Assembly: GCA_020633295.1 (NCBI GenBank) | Contig: JACKDW010000005.1 | Location: 124,001 to 188,000, forward strand | Reading direction: 5' to 3' | Source of the DNA: Myxococcales bacterium | GTDB taxonomy: Bacteria; Myxococcota_A; Polyangia; Nannocystales; Nannocystaceae | DNA length: 64,000 bases | Part shown: positions 27,359-35,885 of the stretch, piece after piece | How the letters are laid out: each line of letters starts with the position of its first letter | Numbering within the stretch: position 1 is the first letter of the stretch | Notes under the pieces: model-generated | The model's database searches: none | What the model was told of the DNA's origin: nothing | What the model saw: the letters and a program-made list of their open reading frames with translations, nothing else | Translations under genes and position numbers: made by a program

Positions 27359-28960
27359 TCACTTGCCCTTGCCGGCCTTCTTGCCGCCCGAGCTCTTCTT
27401 CTTCGACGAGCCCGACGAGCCCGACGAGCTCGACTTCGACTTCGAGCTCGGCTTCGACTTCGAGCTCGGCTTCGACTTCGAGCTGGACTTCGACTTGCCG
27501 AACAGCCCGCCGCTCGAGCTCGACTTCGACTTCTTGTGCACCTTCGTCTTGCCGAACAGCCCGCCGCTCGAGCTCGACTTCGACTTCTTGTGCACCTTCG
27601 TCTTGCCGAACAGCCCGCCGCTCGCCTTCGACTTCTTGTGCTTCTTGTGGTGCTTGACCTCGACGCTCCCGTGCCCGTGGCCGCGCACGTCGGCGTGCCC
27701 CGGCGCGACCACGCCCCGCGCCTTCCAGTGCCCGTGCTTGAGGTGCCCCGGCGGGATGAAGGCGTGGCCGTCCGCGCGCGCGTAGGCGCTGTAGTAGACC
27801 GGGCGGCGGTCGACGAACACCCAGGTGTGCAGGCCCGCGTCCGCGCCCGCGCCCGCGTCGACGCTCCACTCGTGGGTGAAGCTCGCGCTCGCGCCCGCGC
27901 TCGCGGAGAAGAACGCCGAGTAGCTCGCGGTCATCGAGACCTTGGCCGCGGCCGTCGCCTCCGCCTTCACGGTGTGGAACGCGACCTGCCCGAGCGACAC
28001 GGCGAAGCGCGCGTCGACCGAGCTCGGGACCGCGCGGAACTCGAACGCGACGTCGGCGCCCACGTCCGCAGACGCCTCGACGTCCGCGCCCGCGTCCGCG
28101 CGCACCTCGACGACCTGCACGTGGTCGAGCGTGCCGTCGGCGTCGACGTCGATCTCGACCAGCGGCGCGTCGGGCTTGTTGATCACCGCCTCGAGCTCGG
28201 CCGCGGTCTTGACCTCCGCGTCCGTGATCACGCCGGCGACCGCCTCGAGCTTGAACTCCGCGGGCTCGAGCTCGCTCTTGAGCGAGAAGGAGCCCTCGTA
28301 GACCGGGCGCTCCGCCTCGAAGGTCCACGCGACCAGCGGCGCCTTCGCGTCGATCACCGCGTCCCCCTCGAAGCTCGCGTCGGCCTCGAACTCGACGCTC
28401 GCGTCGCCCTCGATCCCGGCCTCCGCCTTGACCTCCGGCGCGAGCGCGACCGTGGTCGCGATCACCTCGGCCTCCGCCTTCGGCGTCAGGTCGATGGTCG
28501 CCACCGTCACGGCCTTCTCGACGTCGAGCGAGCTCGACGGGATCGCCTGGAGGTCGAGGCGGATCGCGCCTTCGGAGCGGAACTCGATCGCGCGCAGGTA
28601 GTCGACCTGCCCGTCCGCGTCGATGTCGACGGCGTGCAGGTCACGGTCAGCGTCGTTGATCGCGGCCTCGAGCTCGGCGCCGGTCTTGACCTCGCCGTCC
28701 GCGGAGCTGACGAGCTCGGCGATGCCGTCGATGTCGATGCGGGCCGCCCCGGCGATCTCGACCTCGGCCTCCGCGTCGGCCTCCGCGTCGACCTCCGCGT
28801 CGGCGTCGACCTCCGCGTCCGCCTCCGCCGCGCCGTCCGCCCCCGCCTTGACCTCCGCCTCCGCCGCGCTCTCGGCCTCGGCCTGGCTGTCGCAGCCGAC
28901 GGCGAGCGCGACCAGCAGCGAGAGCGCCCCTAGTGTCGTGTTCTGAAACGCACGCTTCAT
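27359..28960 (-). CDS. Charge-polarised lipoprotein with duplicated DxDxDG domain
   Basis: The 533-residue product starts with a lipoprotein leader (Cys23 in LLVALAVGCDSQ). Residues ~26-70 are almost only Ala, Glu, Asp and Val. Two copies of one domain follow: VKTGAELEAAIND then VDIDADGQVDYL (~87-115), and VKTAAELEAVINK then VEIDVDADGTLDHV (~247-277), each with a DxDxDG calcium-type loop and a later AIPSS/AVPSS element. The tail from ~433 is Lys/Ser/Gly-rich with three SGGLFGKTKVHKKSKS-type repeats, strongly basic. So the lipid end is acidic and the free end basic, which could self-associate or bind DNA or polysaccharide. I know no described family. It lies alone between an acyl-CoA dehydrogenase and a gene remnant. 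Confidence 0.7.
   Translation of the reverse strand: MKRAFQNTTLGALSLLVALAVGCDSQAEAESAAEAEVKAGADGAAEADAEVDADAEVDAEADAEAEVEIAGAARIDIDGIAELVSSADGEVKTGAELEAAINDADRDLHAVDIDADGQVDYLRAIEFRSEGAIRLDLQAIPSSSLDVEKAVTVATIDLTPKAEAEVIATTVALAPEVKAEAGIEGDASVEFEADASFEGDAVIDAKAPLVAWTFEAERPVYEGSFSLKSELEPAEFKLEAVAGVITDAEVKTAAELEAVINKPDAPLVEIDVDADGTLDHVQVVEVRADAGADVEASADVGADVAFEFRAVPSSVDARFAVSLGQVAFHTVKAEATAAAKVSMTASYSAFFSASAGASASFTHEWSVDAGAGADAGLHTWVFVDRRPVYYSAYARADGHAFIPPGHLKHGHWKARGVVAPGHADVRGHGHGSVEVKHHKKHKKSKASGGLFGKTKVHKKSKSSSSGGLFGKTKVHKKSKSSSSGGLFGKSKSSSKSKPSSKSKPSSKSKSSSSGSSGSSKKKSSGGKKAGKGK
27480..27620 (-). repeat. Tandem repeat in the basic tail of the lipoprotein
   Basis: About two and a half copies of a 57-bp unit encode SSSGGLFGKTKVHKKSK. 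The units are nearly identical (27495-27551 and 27552-27608 compare base for base over most of their length), which points to recent duplication. Confidence 0.75.
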
Positions 28961-29110
28961 CACCTGTGGGACTGCGCGTTCATGGAGATATTCCAAGAGG
29001 CATGTCCATTACGCCACGCTCGAGGCGCGCGCCCCCCAACCCGCGGCGCCGCGCGGCCGCAGGCGAGGGCGCGCGCCCACACCCCCGCGCGCTTGTGCGC
29101 GCCGAGCTCC

Positions 29111-29311
29111 TCAAAGTCGCGCGCCGTCCTCGATCCAGCGCGCGATCGAGGTCATGTGTACGTGCTCCAGCGGCGCGTCCGGAGGCATGGGCTCGACGCA
29201 CTCGAGCGACGGGCCGCGGTCGCGTCGCTCGAGGCCCGGGCCGTCGCGGTCGCGCCGGTCATCCCGACGTCCTCGTCGTCGTCCCGACACCCGAGCTCGT
29301 CGTCCCGACAT
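29111..29311 (-). pseudogene. Possible C-terminal remnant of a cytochrome-c-like protein
   Basis: In the 440-base gap before ftsA (28961-29402) a short minus-strand frame ends CVEPMPPDAPLEHVHMTSIA then RWIEDGA. The pattern MPPxAPL...xIxxWIxxGA is typical of the C-terminal helix of small c-type cytochromes. No CxxCH lies upstream in frame; the preceding frames give Thr-Ser-rich linker-like strings (SSDVGTTSSGVGTTTRTSG) as in lipoproteins of this window. It may be a decayed lipoprotein-cytochrome gene with its front lost or frameshifted. The rest of the gap holds nothing I can identify. Confidence 0.35.
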
Positions 29312-29402
29312 CCGAGCTCGCGTCGATCGTCGCGCCTCCCAGGCTCGCGCGCGCGCGGGCTCAGCGCGGACCGTCGGGCGCGCGCGACTTCGAAGATGTT
29401 CG

Positions 29403-30683
29403 TTAGAACATCTCGCGCACCCAGCTGACGACGCGCGAGCCCCAGCCGGCGCGGTGCGGGCCCTGCTGCGCGCCGAAGGCGATCTCGTTCTCGGCGAACA
29501 CGGGGTCGTGGCTGGCGCCGTAGAGCACGAGGCCGACGCCGGTCGCGAACTTCGGGTTGCGGATGACCTTGGCGAAGCCGCCCTCGCTGAGCTTGACGCC
29601 GCCGCGCCCGCCCGTGCCGACGCCGTGGACCGGCGAGCCGATGCGCACGGGCATCTGGAAGATGTCCTCGGTGATCTCGCCCATGCCGGGCATCTGCGCG
29701 GCGCCGCCGGTCAGCACGATGCCGCTGCCCGCGAGCTCCATGAAGCCGCTTTGGTTGAGCTCCTCCTGCGCGAGCAGCAAGAGCTCCTCGACGCGCGGCT
29801 CGATGACCTCGGCGAGGAACCGGCGCTGGAACTCCCGCGGCGGGCGCGGGCCGACGCCGGGGACCTCGATGGTCTCCTCGCCGTCGACCATGCTGACGAG
29901 CGCGCAGCCGTGCTTGCGCTTGATCGCCTCGGCCTCGGACACGCTGGTGTGCAGCCCGTGCGCGACGTCCTGGGTGATCCGGTGACCGCCCATGACGATG
30001 ATCGAGGTGAAGACGTTCTGCCCCTCGGCGTAGATCGAGAGGTCCGTGGTCCCGCCGCCGATGTCGATGAGCACGACGCCGAGGTCGCGCTCGTCCTCGT
30101 GCAGGACGGCGAGCGAGCTGGCGAGCGGCTCGAGCACGACCTCGACGACGTCGAGCCCGGCGCGGTTGCAGCACTTCACGATGTTCTGCGCCGACGCGGT
30201 CGCGGCCGTGATCACGTGCGCGCGGACCTCCATGCGCACGCCGCTCATGCCGATCGGGTCGCGGATCTGGCCCTGCCCGTCGATCATGTACTCGAGCGGG
30301 AGCGTGTGGATGATCTGGCGATCGAGCGGGATGTTGACGGCCTTGGCCTGCTCGAGCACGCGCGCGACGTCCTCCTCGGTGACCTCGCGGTTGCGCATGC
30401 TGACCTGCCCGAGGCTGTTGAAGCCGCGGATGTGCCCGCCCGCGATCCCGACGTAGACCGACTGGACCTCGACCGCCGCCATCTGCTCGGCCTCCATGAC
30501 CGCCTGCGAGATGCTGTTGGTCGTGGCCTCGATGTTGACGACGACGCCCTGCCGCAGGCCGTCCGAGGGGCTCGTGCCGACGCCGATGATGTCGACGCCG
30601 CCCTCGGTGACCTCGCCGATGATCGCCGCGACCTTGGTCGTGCCGATGTCGAGCCCGACGATGACCTCTCCGATCTCAGCCAT
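29403..30683 (-). CDS. ftsA: Cell division protein FtsA
   Basis: The 426-residue protein is an actin-fold ATPase: VIVGLDIGTTKVAAIIGEV (phosphate 1), LIDIGGGTTDLSIY (phosphate 2), and the SHS2-containing 1C region with VYVGIAGGHIRGFNS. It ends in an amphipathic helix, RVVSWVREMF, the membrane-targeting tail that links FtsZ to the inner membrane. It lies 34 bases after ftsQ on the minus strand, likely co-transcribed, with ftsZ further upstream. The ATG at 30683 is the natural start. Confidence 0.96.
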   Translation of the reverse strand: MAEIGEVIVGLDIGTTKVAAIIGEVTEGGVDIIGVGTSPSDGLRQGVVVNIEATTNSISQAVMEAEQMAAVEVQSVYVGIAGGHIRGFNSLGQVSMRNREVTEEDVARVLEQAKAVNIPLDRQIIHTLPLEYMIDGQGQIRDPIGMSGVRMEVRAHVITAATASAQNIVKCCNRAGLDVVEVVLEPLASSLAVLHEDERDLGVVLIDIGGGTTDLSIYAEGQNVFTSIIVMGGHRITQDVAHGLHTSVSEAEAIKRKHGCALVSMVDGEETIEVPGVGPRPPREFQRRFLAEVIEPRVEELLLLAQEELNQSGFMELAGSGIVLTGGAAQMPGMGEITEDIFQMPVRIGSPVHGVGTGGRGGVKLSEGGFAKVIRNPKFATGVGLVLYGASHDPVFAENEIAFGAQQGPHRAGWGSRVVSWVREMF

Positions 30684-30717
30684 GCCGCTTCTTCCCTCTC
30701 TCGCGTTCTCCGAGCGT

Positions 30718-31926
30718 CTATTCGTAGCGGGGGATTCTCCGCGCCTGTCCTTGGGACCAGCGACGCGCGGACGCGTCTGCGGAGGAGTGACTCGTCGCCG
30801 CGCCGGCCGGCGCGACCGCCTGGGGAGGCGCGACGCCGTCGCGCTCGGCCGCGAGCGCGCCGCTCGAGCGCGCGCGCCCCAAGACGTCGCGCTCGTCCTC
30901 CGGCGTCAAGAAGCTGGCGACCACGCGATCTTTATCCTCGGGCCCGCCGCCGACGTCGAGGTGCACGACCGCGAGCGCGTCGGCCTTGTCGCCGAGCGCG
31001 ACCCGCAGCGCGTCGAAGCGCGCGAGCTTGGGCTCGACCGGCCCGCGCCCGAGGCGGAGCGGGGTCCCGAGCGCGGCGGTGAAGAGCGTGACGTCGCCGC
31101 CCTCGCCGAGGTGAATCTCGCTGAGCCGGGGCCGCGGCGCGGCCTCGTAGGCGTCCTTGATCGCGAGCCCGCGCCGGACCGTGGCGATGAGCCGTCGGCG
31201 ATCAGGCTCGCTCGCGTCCTTGCCCCACCAGCCCCGCTTGACGCCCGTGATGATCGGCAGCTCGCCGCGCTCGCCCGACTCGAGGCGCTTGAACGGCGCG
31301 CCCTGGGCGTCGACGAGGTACAGCGCGCCGCCGGTGAGCAGCACCGCCGCGGCCTCGTGCTCCTCGATCGCGACGTGAAGCGTGTCCGGCAGATCCCGCG
31401 TGACGGTCACGCGCGCGACCCAGGGATCGGCGAGGATCGTCTCGCGCAGCGCGTCGAGCTCGAGCGCGAGGAGGTTGGTCCCCGGCGCGATGTCCATGAC
31501 GTGGCGCAGGCGCTCGCTGGACATGTGGGGCGTCGGGGTGAACACGAGCGAGTCGACGGCGAAGCGCGGCGACGTCGTGGCGTAGTCATAGCCGGCGCCG
31601 ACGCCCACGAGCGCGCCGTAGGCGAGCGCGCCGCAGCACACCAAAGTCGCGGCCCAGCGCAGCGCGCGGCGGCTCCGCGGGCCGAGCTCCGGCAGCGTGA
31701 GCGCCGACAGCCGAAGTCGGCGCCCCTGCGCGCGCGGCCCCCGGAGGTTGCGCGGCGTCACGCGGGCGCGCCCAGCTCGATCCGCCACGCGCGCGCGCGT
31801 GCGCTGGGTCGCCGGGGTCTCCACCGCTGTGGCGGGACGCGCGACGGTCCGGCGCCCCTCGAGCCGGCGGTTCTGCCGGGGCCGCTTCGCGCGGACGCGC
31901 GGGCGCGTGGACTTGCGTGCGAGCAT
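30718..31926 (-). CDS. ftsQ: Cell division protein FtsQ/DivIB
   Basis: The product (402 residues from ATG 31926) has a long, very basic cytoplasmic N-tail (~90 residues, many Arg and Pro), one membrane helix (~92-112), then a POTRA-like domain (~125-195: FAVDSLVFTPTPHMSSERLRHVM, VTRDLPDTLHVAIEEHEAAAV) and the FtsQ beta domain (LYLVDAQGAPFKRL, LPIITGVKRG). In known systems it forms a complex with FtsB and FtsL and guides septal wall synthesis. The N-tail is longer than usual. The frame remains open upstream to 32004, but the ATG at 31926 is better placed. FtsA is encoded immediately downstream. Confidence 0.9.
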   Translation of the reverse strand: MLARKSTRPRVRAKRPRQNRRLEGRRTVARPATAVETPATQRTRARVADRAGRARVTPRNLRGPRAQGRRLRLSALTLPELGPRSRRALRWAATLVCCGALAYGALVGVGAGYDYATTSPRFAVDSLVFTPTPHMSSERLRHVMDIAPGTNLLALELDALRETILADPWVARVTVTRDLPDTLHVAIEEHEAAAVLLTGGALYLVDAQGAPFKRLESGERGELPIITGVKRGWWGKDASEPDRRRLIATVRRGLAIKDAYEAAPRPRLSEIHLGEGGDVTLFTAALGTPLRLGRGPVEPKLARFDALRVALGDKADALAVVHLDVGGGPEDKDRVVASFLTPEDERDVLGRARSSGALAAERDGVAPPQAVAPAGAATSHSSADASARRWSQGQARRIPRYE

Positions 31927-32150
31927 GACGTGGGGTCGAGGGTGCGCTGTCAGCCGCGCGTCGGAGACGACATGGGCTGACGCCCGCGACGTACGCGGGG
32001 GCATCCTCCAGGCCCATACCGGAGCAGGCTAGGGGAGGCAATTAATTGGCGCGTTCGGTCGCGGGCGCGCGCGGGCGCGTGAACAGCCCTCGAGCAGCGC
32101 CTCTTGAAGAAGTCCCTCGAGCGCCGCGCGCGAGGAGAGCCCGCACGACG

Positions 32151-32185
32151 AAAAAAACACGCCGCCGCGAGCTCGCGACGGCGTG
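32151..32185 (-). terminator. Terminator after ftsZ
   Basis: On the minus strand, CACGCCG and CGGCGTG arms with an inner CGCGAG/CTCGCG pairing (one mismatch) are followed by seven Ts. It sits ~125 bases past the ftsZ stop. So ftsZ is probably transcribed separately from ftsQ-ftsA. The remainder of 31927-32310 holds no gene; a doubled GAGAGTTCAAGA lies near 32250-32275. Confidence 0.8.
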
Positions 32186-32310
32186 CGTTCCAATAGCTGC
32201 GACTAGTAGGAGGGAGCGTTGACCGGACCATCGCGCGGAGGGGCCGGAAGAGAGTTCAAGAGAGAGTTCAAGAGGGAGAGCGGCAGGGAGTCGGGACGTC
32301 GGGGCGCCGA

Positions 32311-33669
<1,359 letters not shown>

Positions 33670-33770
33670 CAGAGGTCCCGTCCTCGCTGTCCGCCGCTAC
33701 CGCAGCGATCTCGTGCAGCGATCACGCGTCAGTCCGCGCGCGTGTTCCCGCGGACCGACCTGTACGCATC

Positions 33771-33799
33771 GCCATATCTGAGCCGATCTGCGCATGCAA
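33771..33799 (-). promoter_or_regulatory. Sigma-70-like promoter for ftsZ
   Basis: Read on the minus strand, TTGCAT (33799-33794) and TATGGC (33776-33771) are separated by 17 bases, about 100 bases before the ftsZ ATG. A second, stronger -35 (TTGACA at 33986-33981) lies further upstream but has only a weak -10. The whole stretch 33780-34010 is much more AT-rich than its surroundings. Confidence 0.5.
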
Positions 33800-33824
33800 G
33801 AAACTTGGAGATTTAATCACGAGC

Positions 33825-33855
33825 ATGTACGTGCAACGGTTTTGATGTACGTCAA
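33825..33855. promoter_or_regulatory. Paired ATGTACGT direct repeats upstream of ftsZ
   Basis: ATGTACGTGCAA (33825-33836) and ATGTACGTCAA (33845-33855) start 20 bases apart, two helical turns, in the AT-rich ftsZ upstream region. The spacing and position suit tandem binding sites of a regulator. The remainder of 33670-34318 holds no gene. Confidence 0.4.
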
Positions 33856-34318
33856 ACACTTACACATTTGTAGGCGCAAAGAGCGTGTTTACCCTTGACA
33901 GATCGCCTCGACGAGATCTCCCAGATTAATCACTGAACACACGACGCCCATGTCCATACACACAATTCGCCAGAACTCCCTGTCAAGTTTTTAGCGGTTT
34001 CGGGAATTCACCTTGATCGTGGACTCGGCTCGTGGATCCTCTGGTGAAGCTATCCGCGATCGACGCGTTCACGCGCGCGTCGAGGCCCGCGTCCGCGAGC
34101 GGCTTGTGTCCGCCGTGTCTCGCCACGTACAAAACCTGTCTCTTCGTTCATAGAGGTGGCCCGAGGCGCGCGACTCACCCAGGCGAGCCGCGCGCCACCG
34201 CCCGCGACGCGCCCGGATCCGCGCGAGCGCCCGCGAGTCCGCGCACAACGTGGCCCAGCGCGCAGGTCACCGCAGCCGCGTTATTGTAGTGTGCGAGGAC
34301 CAGCGAGGAGCCGCCGCG

Positions 34319-34975
34319 ATGCCTCGGGCCGACGACGACAACGACACGCTCACGGTGAGCCGACGCCGCGTGGAGCGCCTCGGCGAGGTCCTCGCGTACC
34401 TCTCCGTCGGAGAGTTCGCCGAGGAGCTCATCGCGATCGCCCCGGTCGAGGACGAATTCGGCGTGACCGAGCAGATGTTCGCCGAGTTCGCGCGCAACTA
34501 CGCCTCGGCCTCGCGCGAGCTGGAGCGCACGACCGAGGAGCGCGCCGCGCTGATCGGGCGCCTGCAGGAGGCCGTCAAGGCCATGAGCACGCCGATCATC
34601 GACGTCGCCGACGGCGTGCTGACCCTGCCGATCATCGGCGTCGTCGACGGCGCGCGCGCGGCGGACATGACCGAGCGGCTGCTCGATCGCGTCGCCACGT
34701 CCGGGGCCCGCTGCGTGATCATCGACGTCACCGGCGTCGACGAGATCGACGACGAGACCGCGCGCCACCTGCTGCGCATGGTGCAGGGCGCCGAGCTGCT
34801 CGGCAGCTACGCGCTGCTCGTGGGTATCTCCCCGAGCGTGGCCACGCACCTCGTCCGCTCGAGCGCGTTCGAGTCCCGCGGCTTCACGACCTTCCGCAGC
34901 CTCAAGGACGGGCTGCGCGAGTGCTACCGCTACCTCGAGGACGGTCGGCGCGCGCGCGATCGTTCGCGTCGCTAG
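34319..34975 (+). CDS. RsbR-like STAS-domain protein
   Basis: The 218-residue protein has a helical N-terminal part (~1-90: VSRRRVERLGEVLAYLSVGE, coiled-coil-like around ELERTTEERAALIGRLQEAV) and a C-terminal STAS domain (~92-205: MSTPIIDVADGVLTLPIIGV, VIIDVTGVDEIDDETARHLL, GSYALLVGISPSVA). This is the stressosome RsbR/anti-anti-sigma layout. At the position where RsbR has phosphorylatable Thr/Ser (VDTS) it has Asp145-Glu146, which may mimic the phosphorylated state. No RsbS, RsbT or sigma factor is adjacent. AGGAG (34306-34310) lies eight bases before the ATG, a good ribosome site. Confidence 0.82.
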   Translation: MPRADDDNDTLTVSRRRVERLGEVLAYLSVGEFAEELIAIAPVEDEFGVTEQMFAEFARNYASASRELERTTEERAALIGRLQEAVKAMSTPIIDVADGVLTLPIIGVVDGARAADMTERLLDRVATSGARCVIIDVTGVDEIDDETARHLLRMVQGAELLGSYALLVGISPSVATHLVRSSAFESRGFTTFRSLKDGLRECYRYLEDGRRARDRSRR

Positions 34976-34993
34976 CTCGCTCGCGCCGCGAGG

Positions 34994-35878
34994 TCATCCC
35001 GACGACCGCAGCGCCGCGCGCATGGCCGCGATCGCCGGCGCGGGCAGCGAGCCGTCGGCGAGCCCGAGCCAGCGCTCGAGCGCGAACACACCCTGCCACA
35101 GCAGCATCGGCAAGCCGTCCTGCGCCGGGCAGCCCGCCGCCTCGGCCTCGTCGAGCAGCCCGCCGGGCCGGCGCGGGTAGACGATATCGACGACGCGCGC
35201 GCCAGCCGGCAGCCGCGCGAGCGCGAGCGCGACGGGGAAGCGCGCGGGCCCGCCGGGCATGCCGACCGAGGTGCAGTTGACGAGCAGGTCCACGCGAGCG
35301 AGCGCGCGCGGGCCGACGAGCTGCGCGTAGCCCTGGACCTCGACGTCCTCGGCGACCTCCAAGGCGACCTCCTCGGCGAGCGCCGCGGGTGAGCGCGTGA
35401 CCCATCGGACATGGTCCACGGAGAGCTGGTGCTCGTGATCGTGGATCAGCGCGTCGACGACGGCCCTGGCCGCCCCGCCGCCGCCGAGCACCACCGCCTC
35501 GCGGACCGCGACCGCCGGCGCGAGCTCGCGGACCGCGGCCGCGAAGCCGAGCCCGTCGGTGTTGTCACCCCGCAGGCGCCCCCCGGGCAGCGGCACCACC
35601 GTGTTGACCGCGCCGATCCGACGCGCGCGCGTCGTCAGCTCGTCGACCAGGGTCAGCGCCGCGCGCTTGTGCGGGACGGTCAGGTTGAGCCCGCCGAGGC
35701 CGAGCGCGCGCGCCCCCGCGAGCGCCCCCGCGAGCGCCTCCGGCCGCACGTGAAACGCCGCGTAGCGGTGGGCCACGCCGAGCGCGGCGAAGGCCGCGTT
35801 GTGCATCGCGGGCGAGCGCGAGTGCCCGATCGGATCGCCGAGCACGCCGAACACCCGCGGGAGCGCCTCTTCAGACAT
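34994..35878 (-). CDS. aroE: Shikimate dehydrogenase
   Basis: The 294-residue protein shows the family marks: the substrate site GHSRSPAMHNAAF near 18-30, the catalytic Lys in LTVPHKRAA, GDNTDGLGF with the paired Asp, the NADP loop VLGGGGAARAV, VNCTSVGMPGG and DIVYPRRP, with the C-terminal QGVFALERW. It reduces 3-dehydroshikimate to shikimate with NADPH in aromatic amino-acid synthesis. The gene begins seven bases after the CHAT-domain gene stop and so appears to be co-transcribed with it, an odd pairing. No other aro gene is nearby. Confidence 0.95.
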   Translation of the reverse strand: MSEEALPRVFGVLGDPIGHSRSPAMHNAAFAALGVAHRYAAFHVRPEALAGALAGARALGLGGLNLTVPHKRAALTLVDELTTRARRIGAVNTVVPLPGGRLRGDNTDGLGFAAAVRELAPAVAVREAVVLGGGGAARAVVDALIHDHEHQLSVDHVRWVTRSPAALAEEVALEVAEDVEVQGYAQLVGPRALARVDLLVNCTSVGMPGGPARFPVALALARLPAGARVVDIVYPRRPGGLLDEAEAAGCPAQDGLPMLLWQGVFALERWLGLADGSLPAPAIAAMRAALRSSG

Positions 35879-35885
35879 GTCCCGT

